From Polynucleobacter sp. (lineage in GTDB: Bacteria > Pseudomonadota > Gammaproteobacteria > Burkholderiales > Burkholderiaceae), in NCBI GenBank assembly GCA_023253245.1, contig JALRHB010000001.1:1-40158 (forward strand): a stretch of DNA of 40,158 nucleotides, in the 5' to 3' direction. Both the position numbers and the translations under genes were made by a program. Positions 8,604-16,256 of the stretch are shown here, one piece after another (within the stretch, counting starts at the first letter, position 1; each line of letters begins with the position of its first letter). The notes beneath the pieces are model-generated. The model worked only from the letters and a program-made list of their open reading frames with translations. It was not told where the DNA came from and searched no databases.

Positions 8604-9815
8604 TTAGTCTTTCGCTCTCTCAGCAAGTACAGCAAAGGCTGGCAAAGTTTTACCTTCTAAAAACTCTAAAAAGGCACCACCGCCAGTAGATATGTAATCC
8701 ACTTGATTTTCAATACCGTATTTAGCAATGGCGGCTAAAGTGTCACCACCACCAGCAATTGAGAAGGCCGGGGAATGCGCAATAGCAGCAGCAAGCATTT
8801 TTGTTCCACCACCAAACTGATCAATTTCAAAAACGCCTAAGGGTCCATTCCAAACAATAGTGCCTGCATGAGCCAACATGATTGATAAACGCGCTGCGGT
8901 CTTAGGTCCAATATCCAAAATCATGTCGTCTTCAGCAACTTGATCAGCGGGCACACGATTGGCACGGGCTAATGGAGACAGCTCATTTGCTACAACGACA
9001 TCTTCAGGAATAGGAACATGCGCACCCCGTTTTTCCATAATGTCCATGATTTCTTTTGCTTCATTGACTAAATCAGGTTCTGCTAAAGATTTACCGATCG
9101 GCAAGCCCTTAGCCAACATAAAAGTATTTGCAATACCACCGCCAACAATTAATTCATCGACCTTTTCAGATAATGCTTTAAGAATAGTCAACTTTGAAGA
9201 AACTTTTGAGCCTGCAACAATCGCAACTAAAGGTCGCTTAGGATTTGCAAGAGCACGACTCAAGGCATCTAACTCTGCAGCCATTAATGGACCAGCACAA
9301 GCAATGGGGGCAAATTTTGCAACGCCATTAGTCGTCGCTTCGGCACGATGCGCTGTTCCAAAAGCATCATTGACATAGACATCACACAAAGCTGCAATTT
9401 TCTTTGCCAGCTCATCATTATTCTTTTTCTCACCAACGTTCAGACGGCAGTTCTCCAGCAACACCACCTCGCCAGGATTCACTTCAAATCCTCCATTAAC
9501 CCAATCACTAATTAATGGCACTTTGCGATTCAAAAGACTCGCAATTCGGTCGGCAACAGGAGCTAGGCTATCCTCAGACTTGAACTCGCCTTCAGTGGGC
9601 CTGCCTAAATGGGATGTCACCATTACTGCGGCGCCAGCATCTAAACACATTTGTACTGCGGGCATTGAAGCCCTAATCCGAGTGTCTTCGGTAATATTAC
9701 CCACATCATCTTGAGGAACATTGAGGTCAGCGCGAATCAAGACCCGCTTTCCCTTCAATAGACCAGCTGCTGCTAATTCGCTCAGGCGCTTAACTTTAAA
9801 TAGAGATTCCGGCAT
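8604..9815 (-). CDS. pgk: Phosphoglycerate kinase
   Basis: Transfers phosphate between 1,3-bisphosphoglycerate and ADP. Landmarks: VLIRADLNVPQD, VTSHLGRPTEG, VLLENCRLNVGEKKN, NDAFGTAHRAEAT, AGSKVSSKLTIL and the C-terminal GGGDTLAAIAKYG and STGGGAFLEFLEGK. The frame stays open upstream to a GTG at 9878, which would add 21 residues that do not look like the family. I chose the ATG at 9815, giving 403 residues beginning MPESLFKVKRLSEL; its ribosome-binding sequence is weak. First gene of the minus-strand glycolysis/purine run and divergent from ilvE. Confidence 0.94.
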   Translation of the reverse strand: MPESLFKVKRLSELAAAGLLKGKRVLIRADLNVPQDDVGNITEDTRIRASMPAVQMCLDAGAAVMVTSHLGRPTEGEFKSEDSLAPVADRIASLLNRKVPLISDWVNGGFEVNPGEVVLLENCRLNVGEKKNNDELAKKIAALCDVYVNDAFGTAHRAEATTNGVAKFAPIACAGPLMAAELDALSRALANPKRPLVAIVAGSKVSSKLTILKALSEKVDELIVGGGIANTFMLAKGLPIGKSLAEPDLVNEAKEIMDIMEKRGAHVPIPEDVVVANELSPLARANRVPADQVAEDDMILDIGPKTAARLSIMLAHAGTIVWNGPLGVFEIDQFGGGTKMLAAAIAHSPAFSIAGGGDTLAAIAKYGIENQVDYISTGGGAFLEFLEGKTLPAFAVLAERAKD

Positions 9816-10013
9816 GGTAATAGTCAAATTTGGTGATTTACAGGGAATGCTCCATTCTAAATCCTCTGGACTGGCCACACCCCTTAATGAGAGGTCTCAA
9901 ATTGCACGGCCTGCTCTACAATAAAGGCCATGACGCATTTTGGCTCGGCGGCTAATACCAAAGGCTAGGCGCCCCGATTAACTGGATTTATCAGAAAATA
10001 TAAGGTAGAGAAA

Positions 10014-10937
10014 ATGTCGATGTCTGACCGCGATGGCTTTATTTGGTCCGATGGGAAGTTGATTCCCTGGCGCGAGGCCAATATTCACGTGCTAACCCAC
10101 AGTCTGCACTACGGAATGGGCGTTTTTGAGGGCATCCGAGCCTATAAAACCCCCCAAGGAACCGCGATTTTCCGCCTCCCAGAGCACGTAAAACGACTTT
10201 TTAACGGCACCAAGATATTCCAAATGAATATGCCGTATAGCCCCGAACAGATTAGTCAAGGGATTATCGAGGTGGTTAATAGCAATAAGCTCGAGTCTTG
10301 CTATATCCGCCCCATCATCTTTATTGGCTCCCAAAAGCTGGGCATCTCCCCCAAAGGCAATAGCATCCATACCGCGATAGCTGCTTGGGAATGGGGCGCT
10401 TATTTGGGCGAAGATGGTATCAACAAGGGAATTCGCGTCAAAACTTCCTCATTTACCCGTCATTTTGTTAATTCATCGCTGGTAAGAGCCAAAGCTTCCG
10501 GCTACTACATTAACTCCATTTTGGCTAATCAAGAAGTCACTGCCAATGGCTACGATGAAGCCTTACTCTTAGATACTGAAGGTTATGTTTCCGAGGGCTC
10601 CGGTGAAAATATTTTCATTGTTAATAACGGAATTATTTACACGCCAGATCTAGCATCTTGTTTAGACGGCATTACCCGTAACTCCATCATGCAAATCGCT
10701 AAAGATCTTGGCTTTGAATTGCGCGAGAAGCGTATTACTCGTGATGAGGTCTACTCTGCGGATGAAGCTTTCTTCACTGGTACTGCGGCTGAAGTAACTC
10801 CTATTCGAGAATTAGACGACCGCACCATTGGTGACGGTAAACGCGGCCCCATTACCGAGAAGATTCAAAAGGTCTACTTTGATGCCGTATATGGCAGAAG
10901 TGATGAGTACAAGTCTTGGCTGACCTACGTTAAGTAA
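10014..10937 (+). CDS. ilvE: Branched-chain amino acid aminotransferase
   Basis: PLP enzyme (fold type IV) that transaminates valine, leucine and isoleucine and their keto acids. The PLP lysine is in VRAKASGYY at residue 160, the phosphate-binding region in GYVSEGSGENIF, and the substrate region in HYGMGVFEGIRAYKT. EAFFTGTAAEVTPI near residue 260 is also typical. Length 307 fits. The start ATG at 10014 has AAGGTAGAG upstream; a second ATG two codons later is an alternative. A small zinc-finger gene follows after 14 bases. Confidence 0.96.
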   Translation: MSMSDRDGFIWSDGKLIPWREANIHVLTHSLHYGMGVFEGIRAYKTPQGTAIFRLPEHVKRLFNGTKIFQMNMPYSPEQISQGIIEVVNSNKLESCYIRPIIFIGSQKLGISPKGNSIHTAIAAWEWGAYLGEDGINKGIRVKTSSFTRHFVNSSLVRAKASGYYINSILANQEVTANGYDEALLLDTEGYVSEGSGENIFIVNNGIIYTPDLASCLDGITRNSIMQIAKDLGFELREKRITRDEVYSADEAFFTGTAAEVTPIRELDDRTIGDGKRGPITEKIQKVYFDAVYGRSDEYKSWLTYVK

Positions 10938-10951
10938 TAGGAAATTAAAAA

Positions 10952-11140
10952 ATGAGTGAAGCTCAAGTGGTGATGATCGATGGCAAAGATCTTCCTTTGC
11001 ATTGCCCTACCAACAACACCCCCAATTGGAACTCACATCCGCGCGTATTTTTAGATATCGCCAAAACAGGGCAGGCTAAATGTCCCTATTGCGGCACAGA
11101 ATACAAGCTAATCCCTGGTACCGAAGCTCACGGGCATTAA
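10952..11140 (+). CDS. CHCC-type zinc-finger protein (zf-CHCC)
   Basis: A 62-residue protein with Cys18, His29, Cys44 and Cys47, the last two as KCPYCGTEYKL. This is the zf-CHCC family, related to the zinc-binding domain of mitochondrial complex I subunit NDUFS6. The molecular role in bacteria is not established. GGAAAT lies just before the start. It sits between ilvE and waaF, a position I associate with many Burkholderiales, so it probably belongs to an ilvE-waaF transcript. Confidence 0.9.
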   Translation: MSEAQVVMIDGKDLPLHCPTNNTPNWNSHPRVFLDIAKTGQAKCPYCGTEYKLIPGTEAHGH

Positions 11141-11144
11141 ACCA

Positions 11145-11174
11145 ATCAGCACCTCTGTGAGAAGGGGTGCTGAA
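11145..11174 (+). repeat. Perfect-stem hairpin between zinc-finger gene and waaF
   Basis: 11146-11156 (TCAGCACCTCT) pairs with 11163-11173 (AGGGGTGCTGA): eleven pairs with one G-T wobble and a 6-base loop. No T-run follows on either strand, so this is not a standard terminator. It lies 5 bases after the zinc-finger stop and 15 bases before the waaF start, so it would fold in the message shortly before the waaF start site. Confidence 0.7.
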
Positions 11175-11188
11175 TCGGGATACCGCAC

Positions 11189-12226
11189 ATGAACCGTATT
11201 CTGATCATCGCACCCAATTGGATTGGTGATGCAGTCATGTCTGAGCCACTCTTGGCTAAACTGAAAGAGCTTTACCCGCAATCTCATATTGATGTGTTAG
11301 CTAGCCCTTGGGTAGCCCCAATCTATAGAGCTTGTGTAGAAGTCAACGAGGTAATCGAAGCAGACTTAGTCCATAAGCATTTGCAATGGAGTTTGCGTCA
11401 ACAGTTAGCAAAGGATGTGCGAGCTAGACGGTACGATGTCTGCTTTGTTTTGCCCAATAGCCTCAAGTCTGCAATCATCCCTTGGCTTGCTAATATTCCA
11501 TCAAGAATAGGATATCGCGGTGAAATGCGCTTTGGCTTAATAAATCGCGCCCTAAATAATCCTAATAAAGTAAACCGGCCTCCGATGGTGCAGCACTATC
11601 TTGCCTTAAGCAGAAAACTTAATGAGTACGCCATATCTTCTATTGATAAGACTGTCGAACCAAGACTTCAAATCTCTTCTCAAGCTAGCAATGCTGTCAG
11701 CACCAAACTGAGTCAATCATCGATTGGTCAAGAATCTATTTACGTTTTTTGTCCTGGTGCAGAATACGGCCTCACCAAGCGCTGGCCAGCAGATCACTTT
11801 GCCCGTCTTGCACAATCATTGCTAAATGCAGAACCAGAGGCACAAATTATTCTTTTAGGAAGTAAGAGTGACCAGGTGCTCGCTCAAAGTATCTTAGCTC
11901 AAGCAAATAACCTTCCCCAGATTCATAATTGGTGTGGCAACACCTCCTTAGATGAAGCAATCGCCCTCATTGGCATGTGCAAGGCATTAATCAGCAATGA
12001 CTCTGGCCTAATGCATATAGCTGCTGCACTCAAGATTCCCCAAGTTGCCATATTTGGCTCAAGTGATCCTCATCACACGCCACCCCTATCAAACAAAGCC
12101 AAAATTCTCTACCTAAACCTAGCTTGTAGTCCCTGCCATAAAAGAGAGTGCCCCTTAGGTCACCTCAAATGTCTTCAAGATATTTCACCTACGATGGTGC
12201 TCGATTCAGTCAAAGCACTCTATTAA
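11189..12226 (+). CDS. waaF: ADP-heptose:LPS heptosyltransferase II
   Basis: Glycosyltransferase family 9 enzyme that adds the second L-glycero-D-manno-heptose to the lipopolysaccharide inner core on the cytoplasmic side of the inner membrane. Visible are ILIIAPNWIGDAVMSEPL at the N-terminus, GRxY-like and GAEYGLTKRWPADHFA around 190-205, and the nucleotide-sugar site ISNDSGLMHIAAAL around 270. The C-terminal Cys-rich segment LACSPCHKRECPLGHLKC is typical of WaaF and less so of WaaC. The 345-residue length fits. A hairpin precedes the start. Confidence 0.93.
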   Translation: MNRILIIAPNWIGDAVMSEPLLAKLKELYPQSHIDVLASPWVAPIYRACVEVNEVIEADLVHKHLQWSLRQQLAKDVRARRYDVCFVLPNSLKSAIIPWLANIPSRIGYRGEMRFGLINRALNNPNKVNRPPMVQHYLALSRKLNEYAISSIDKTVEPRLQISSQASNAVSTKLSQSSIGQESIYVFCPGAEYGLTKRWPADHFARLAQSLLNAEPEAQIILLGSKSDQVLAQSILAQANNLPQIHNWCGNTSLDEAIALIGMCKALISNDSGLMHIAAALKIPQVAIFGSSDPHHTPPLSNKAKILYLNLACSPCHKRECPLGHLKCLQDISPTMVLDSVKALY

Positions 12227-12265
12227 ATTTGTTATTTCTAATCCATATTAATAAAAGAGCACCCC

Positions 12266-12700
12266 ATGACTAAACTTGCCAGACTTTTTCAGAATGCAGA
12301 TGACGTGGTGGATGCTTGGCGAGATGCCCTCAGTCATCGTGATGTCAAAGGTGCTTTAGCCATCTGGCTGGATGATGATTCAATCACTTGCGTTCTTCCA
12401 GAAGGTCAGCGACTAAGTGGCCATGAAGAAATTAGAGCCGGTTTGGAGCGCCTATTGGCAAAACAAGCCTTATTTCTAGAACCTATTGCCTGCATCAGCC
12501 ATTCGGTATTGGGTGCCGCAATCTACGATACGACCGAGGCAGTGCATCTGCGCGCCAATCAAATTGAAGCGGAGTTTTTTCTCAACATCACCTTGGTCTT
12601 ATTACAAGATAGTCAAGGATGGCGTATTGCGCATTTACATGCCAGTCACTCCACTGAAGATACATTTGATGCACCATCTACGCCTCATGGGCTTCATTAA
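12266..12700 (+). CDS. NTF2/SnoaL-like domain protein
   Basis: A 144-residue soluble protein with a cone-shaped NTF2-like pattern: N-terminal helices (DDVVDAWRDALSHRDVKGALAIWLDD), a strand with SITCVLPEGQRLSGHEEIRAGL, and a C-terminal LVLLQDSQGWRIAHLHASHS. The same pattern occurs in YybH/SnoaL-type proteins of unknown function that may bind or isomerise small molecules. No catalytic assignment can be made. It follows waaF by 39 bases and precedes the unknown gene at 12724 by 23 bases. Confidence 0.8.
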   Translation: MTKLARLFQNADDVVDAWRDALSHRDVKGALAIWLDDDSITCVLPEGQRLSGHEEIRAGLERLLAKQALFLEPIACISHSVLGAAIYDTTEAVHLRANQIEAEFFLNITLVLLQDSQGWRIAHLHASHSTEDTFDAPSTPHGLH

Positions 12701-12723
12701 AACCAGAGTAAAGACAACGCATC

Positions 12724-13323
12724 ATGGATGAGCAAGTCATTCGCTCGATGCTGAAGTGGCCAGATGTGCCCGATTGCTATGGGTGGTTAGCATTAGATCG
12801 GCGCGGCCAATGGCGCATGAGAAATGAATACGCACAAACTCATCGCTTGCCTGGAGCACTGATTGAGCATGTCGGCCTAAAAGAATACATTGCCCGCAAT
12901 TATGCTCACGATACTATGGGTAGGTACTACTTTCAAAATGGTCCTCAGAGAGTATTTGTATCTTTAGATAGCTGTCCTTGGGTTGTCCGCATACAAGCAA
13001 CATCAGATAACCCACAAACATTCAGCCTAAAGACACAATGCGCTAGCTCCATAGACCCTCTTGGCGCACTCAGTGACGAACTAGGAAATATTTATATTTA
13101 TGGAAATATTGCCAACGACTCGTCCACTACCGTTGCGCTATTACACGACCATGATTTAACGCTATTTTCAGAGCAGTCAAGCTTAGAAGAAGATGCATGT
13201 AGTTACAGAGGAAGTTGGAAGTGGGGTGATAAACATCTGCCAATTGATCCAATTGCCTCATCTCAATTAAGCGAGCGCTTTCATTTCATTCAATCCCCTA
13301 GCCAAGAGCCAGGGAATAATTAG
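12724..13323 (+). CDS. Conserved protein of unknown function, waaF cluster
   Basis: I do not recognise this 199-residue protein. It has no signal peptide or membrane segment. The central stretch is rich in aromatic and charged residues (GLKEYIARNYAHDT, GRYYFQNGPQRVFVSLD, SCPWVVRIQ), suggesting a compact beta-rich soluble fold. Start codon ATG is preceded by a weak ribosome-binding sequence. It is the last plus-strand gene of the ilvE cluster, and its stop codon overlaps the stop codon of the convergent M48 protease gene by 3 bases. Its position suggests only that it is co-transcribed with waaF, not that it works in LPS synthesis. Confidence 0.75.
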   Translation: MDEQVIRSMLKWPDVPDCYGWLALDRRGQWRMRNEYAQTHRLPGALIEHVGLKEYIARNYAHDTMGRYYFQNGPQRVFVSLDSCPWVVRIQATSDNPQTFSLKTQCASSIDPLGALSDELGNIYIYGNIANDSSTTVALLHDHDLTLFSEQSSLEEDACSYRGSWKWGDKHLPIDPIASSQLSERFHFIQSPSQEPGNN

Positions 13324-15029
13324 CTAGGCATATTTTTGCCTTGTTCTTTAAGCTCTTCCTGATATTGTTTTTGCATTTCACGTAGACGCGCATCGATGCT
13401 TGAGCCTTGATAAAAATCGGCAGCGCCAGAGGCTCTAGCAATCTTTAATTGCTCAATTGCCGAAGGCCAAGCACCTTCAAGCGCATATTTTTCACCTAAG
13501 GCGTAATGCCGCATAGGCACATTTTTCGCCTGGTCATAGGCATTCGATAACAATGTCCACCACACTACTTCATTGGGCTGCGCTCTAGTACGGGCCTTTA
13601 ACCAAGTAATTGCATCATTGGTGCGCCCTAACTTGAGATAAGCATTCATCATGGCAGCTCCAGCAGCATATGACTGCGGAAAAGCTTTCAAGGTTGCCTG
13701 AGCAATTTGAAGCGCTTCCTCATTCTTACCTTTAGCTAGGGCCAATTCAGAAGAAGTGATGTCTAGAGACAAACTTTGTCTGATAAGCGGGGATCCAGGC
13801 GCACTAGCACTATTAGCAAGATTACGGGCTTGCGCAAGATAGCTAACAGCCTGATCTATACGGCCTTGCTTTTGCGCAATGAGCGCCAAGCCATAAAAAC
13901 CCTCCATCTGCTTTCCAGGATTAGTTTGCTTACTTAAACTCTCAAAGGTATTTTTAAGATCGTACATACCACTTGAACTACCAGACTGCTCCATACGGGC
14001 ACGTGCCTTAATAAAGAAAAACTCTACAGCCGTAGAAACATTACGATTTGGTTGATTGCGCGCCCGATCTTGCATATCCGCAATCCGGTCTGTGGTTAAT
14101 GGGTGGGTACGCACATATGCTGGAACGCCATTATCCATAATGCCGGTAGCTTTTTGTAAGCGCTGAAAAAACCCAGGTGCGCCATTTACATCATAGCCAC
14201 TAGCAGCCAAAATCTGAAAGCCAATACGATCAGCCTCACGTTCAGCATCTCTTGAGTAAGAGAGTTGATTATTAACTGCAACTGCTTGGCCACCTTGCAT
14301 AAGACCAGATGCTGCACCAGGATTTCTTGAGGCAGCTAATGCCCCCAACAAAATACCAGCCAAGGCAATCATCGTATTGGTAGTTTGCTTATCCATTTGA
14401 CGAGCTAGGTGGCGTTGCAGTACGTGGCCCGTCTCATGCCCCATCACTGAAGCTACTTCTGAATCTGATTCAGCGCTTACTAATAAGCCAGTATGAAATC
14501 CAATAAACCCACCAGGCAAGGCAAACGCATTAATACTGCTATCTTTAACTGCGAACACTTCAAAGTTATAGGCGCCACTGCCTTGTTCATTAGCCCCGCC
14601 CAACTGCAACCTCTTGGCAGCTTGTAAAAGTCTGCGCTCCATTTGATTTAAAAAATCATAGATGGGCAAATCATTGGAATAGTCGGGATCCGGACGAATC
14701 TGACGCATGATCATCTCGCCATACTTTTTTTCATCCATACGACTTAAGGTGTCGCCCCCAGGGTCCCCCATATCAGGCAATATGAATGTCGGCTGAATCG
14801 GAGGCGCATTTCGGGTGGGCAAATTGGCTGAGCGCGCATCGGGCGACTGAACAGCCCTACCTAGATTTTGCAAAGCGGCAGACTCCCCTTGAACAGAGAC
14901 ATCCCCAGCAGGGGGAATGCTCGCACCTCCAGCGGCAACAGCACCTTGACAGCTCATTGCTAGAATCAATTGGCAAGCCAATAATCGCCTCAAAAAAGGC
15001 GTTTTATCAGATGTCTTTCTTTCCCTCAT
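13320..15029 (-). CDS. M48 family zinc metalloprotease with C-terminal TPR-like repeats (BepA/YfgC type)
   Basis: Exported protease of 569 residues. A signal peptide is clear (RRLLACQLILAMSCQGAVAA, about 14-33). The zinc motif HETGH lies at 198-202 with the third ligand Glu263 in AEREADRIG. Residues about 340-560 consist of helical repeats (YGLALIAQKQGRIDQAVSYLAQA, AMMNAYLKLGRTNDAI and similar) like the TPR tail of BepA. In E. coli, BepA helps LptD assembly and degrades stalled outer-membrane proteins; a similar envelope quality-control role is inferred. Its start lies only 23 bases from the divergent moaC start. Confidence 0.9.
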   Translation of the reverse strand: MRERKTSDKTPFLRRLLACQLILAMSCQGAVAAGGASIPPAGDVSVQGESAALQNLGRAVQSPDARSANLPTRNAPPIQPTFILPDMGDPGGDTLSRMDEKKYGEMIMRQIRPDPDYSNDLPIYDFLNQMERRLLQAAKRLQLGGANEQGSGAYNFEVFAVKDSSINAFALPGGFIGFHTGLLVSAESDSEVASVMGHETGHVLQRHLARQMDKQTTNTMIALAGILLGALAASRNPGAASGLMQGGQAVAVNNQLSYSRDAEREADRIGFQILAASGYDVNGAPGFFQRLQKATGIMDNGVPAYVRTHPLTTDRIADMQDRARNQPNRNVSTAVEFFFIKARARMEQSGSSSGMYDLKNTFESLSKQTNPGKQMEGFYGLALIAQKQGRIDQAVSYLAQARNLANSASAPGSPLIRQSLSLDITSSELALAKGKNEEALQIAQATLKAFPQSYAAGAAMMNAYLKLGRTNDAITWLKARTRAQPNEVVWWTLLSNAYDQAKNVPMRHYALGEKYALEGAWPSAIEQLKIARASGAADFYQGSSIDARLREMQKQYQEELKEQGKNMPS

Positions 15030-15052
15030 ACCTATATGGTAAAACTTATCCC

Positions 15053-15532
15053 ATGAACAAACTAACTCATTTTGATAATGCCGGCCAAGCCCATATGGTC
15101 GATGTAGGCGATAAAGCCCATACCCACCGTATTGCCATTGCCTCAGGCAAGATCACAATGCTTCCTGATACCTTCAAAATGGTACAAAAAGGGTCGCACA
15201 AAAAGGGGGATGTCCTCGGCATTGCCAGAATTGCGGGCATCCAAGCCTCTAAAAAGACTTCTGATCTCATTCCCCTGTGCCACCCTATCGCCCTGACTCA
15301 CGTCAGCCTACAGTTTGATCTGAATGAAAAAACTAGCAGCATTCACTGCCAAGTTCGGGCTGAAACGACAGGCCCTACTGGAGTTGAAATGGAAGCCCTC
15401 ACAGCTGTCCAAGTCGCCCTACTTACAATTTATGATATGTGCAAAGCAGTAGACAGAGGTATGGTGATGGGTGATGTAATGCTACTGGAGAAGAGTGGTG
15501 GTAAGTCTGGCGAGTGGAAAGTCGTCGAATAA
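15053..15532 (+). CDS. moaC: Cyclic pyranopterin monophosphate synthase (molybdenum cofactor)
   Basis: Second step of molybdenum-cofactor synthesis, acting with MoaA. The 159-residue protein begins MNKLTHFDNAGQAHMVDV and contains the active-site stretch KKTSDLIPLCHPIALTHV and the segment GPTGVEMEALTAVQVA. The frame is open far upstream into the opposite-strand protease gene, but family alignment places the start at 15053. No good Shine-Dalgarno sequence precedes it; transcription may begin very close to the ATG. No other Moa genes are in the window. Confidence 0.95.
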   Translation: MNKLTHFDNAGQAHMVDVGDKAHTHRIAIASGKITMLPDTFKMVQKGSHKKGDVLGIARIAGIQASKKTSDLIPLCHPIALTHVSLQFDLNEKTSSIHCQVRAETTGPTGVEMEALTAVQVALLTIYDMCKAVDRGMVMGDVMLLEKSGGKSGEWKVVE

Positions 15533-15546
15533 TTTTGGAGAACAAT

Positions 15547-15750
15547 ATGGCTGGCAAACTTAGCACAAACGGAATATCAATCCTAGCCAGTATTGGCGTG
15601 GGCATAACCATGACAATTCTGTACCTAACAGATGCAATTGGTTTATTTGCGGCGATTGTGCTAGCCCTATTGCTAAGTACAGCACTCAATTACATCATTC
15701 TTGGTAAAGAGGCTTTTAAAAGCAAATATCAAATTACCAAGAAAAAATAG
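15547..15750 (+). CDS. Small two-helix membrane protein, unknown
   Basis: 67 residues starting MAGKLSTNG, with two predicted membrane helices (about 11-29 and 33-52) and a basic tail ending in KKK. The ATG at 15547 is chosen over an upstream in-frame codon at 15514 because TTGGAG lies 7 bases before it and because the upstream start would lie inside moaC. It starts 14 bases after moaC, so it may share its transcript. No family recognised. Confidence 0.65.
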   Translation: MAGKLSTNGISILASIGVGITMTILYLTDAIGLFAAIVLALLLSTALNYIILGKEAFKSKYQITKKK

Positions 15751-15781
15751 AGAGTATTAACTCTATTGCTCTGCCGAAGCC

Positions 15782-16138
15782 TTATTTTTTCTTTCTTCCC
15801 CATGGCTCCATGTGAGCATGACGACGAATAATAAAATCAAAAATAATCTTCATCCAAATCGTAGAGCCAGCAATCGCTGACCAAGTCTCGTAGGGCAGAC
15901 CAACAATCAAAATTGCAAAAATATCGTAAGTTAATATTGCTGCACCTAGTAGATTCAGAATACCAACGAAAGGTGCAAACTTGCGAGGATTCTGTGGTGG
16001 TTTGTTATCTTTGATAGCAACTTCTGAATAATCCTTTTTAACCAGAATTCTCCATGCACGTCGATACCAGTAAAACGATATTGGGAACATGGCAAGAAAC
16101 AAAATCCATGTCAGAGCAGTACTGATATCAAAAACCAT
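15782..16138 (-). CDS. Small multi-helix membrane protein, unknown
   Basis: 118 residues with three likely membrane segments: about 6-26 (ALTWILFLAMFPISFYWY), about 55-80 (FVGILNLLGAAILTYDIFAI) and about 85-105. A cytoplasmic basic stretch (RRAWRILVKKDYSE) and a basic C-terminus (RRHAHMEPWGRKKK) suggest orientation. I recognise no family. It lies downstream of the symporter operon but is separated from it by a strong terminator, so it is probably transcribed on its own. Its 3' end faces the small membrane gene ending at 15750. Confidence 0.7.
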   Translation of the reverse strand: MVFDISTALTWILFLAMFPISFYWYRRAWRILVKKDYSEVAIKDNKPPQNPRKFAPFVGILNLLGAAILTYDIFAILIVGLPYETWSAIAGSTIWMKIIFDFIIRRHAHMEPWGRKKK

Positions 16139-16172
16139 TGAATACCTCTTTCATTAAAGTCAAATCATTTTA

Positions 16173-16216
16173 GACTAATAAAAAAGGCCCACTTTCGAGG
16201 GCCTTTTTTATTAGTC
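16173..16216 (-). terminator. Strong bidirectional Rho-independent terminator after symporter operon
   Basis: 16173-16190 (GACTAATAAAAAAGGCCC) and 16199-16216 (GGGCCTTTTTTATTAGTC) are perfect 18-base reverse complements with an 8-base loop. The A/T runs within the stem give a U-run in either direction. It ends the symporter transcript that stops at 16257. Confidence 0.92.
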
Positions 16217-16256
16217 GGCACTAGCGAACTAGCACCGACAAGGACATGTGCACTAA

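Noticed and set aside
9816..9878. Upstream GTG start for pgk
   Set aside because: The added residues do not match phosphoglycerate kinases and the purine-rich sequence in front of the GTG is too close to act as a ribosome-binding site.
14786..15052. 89-codon N-terminal extension of the moaC reading frame
   Set aside because: It lies antisense within the M48 protease gene, shows no family similarity, and MoaC proteins start at MNKLTHF.
15751..15781. AGAGT/ACTCT hairpin between two convergent membrane-protein genes
   Set aside because: Only five pairs and no T-run, so I do not call it a terminator.
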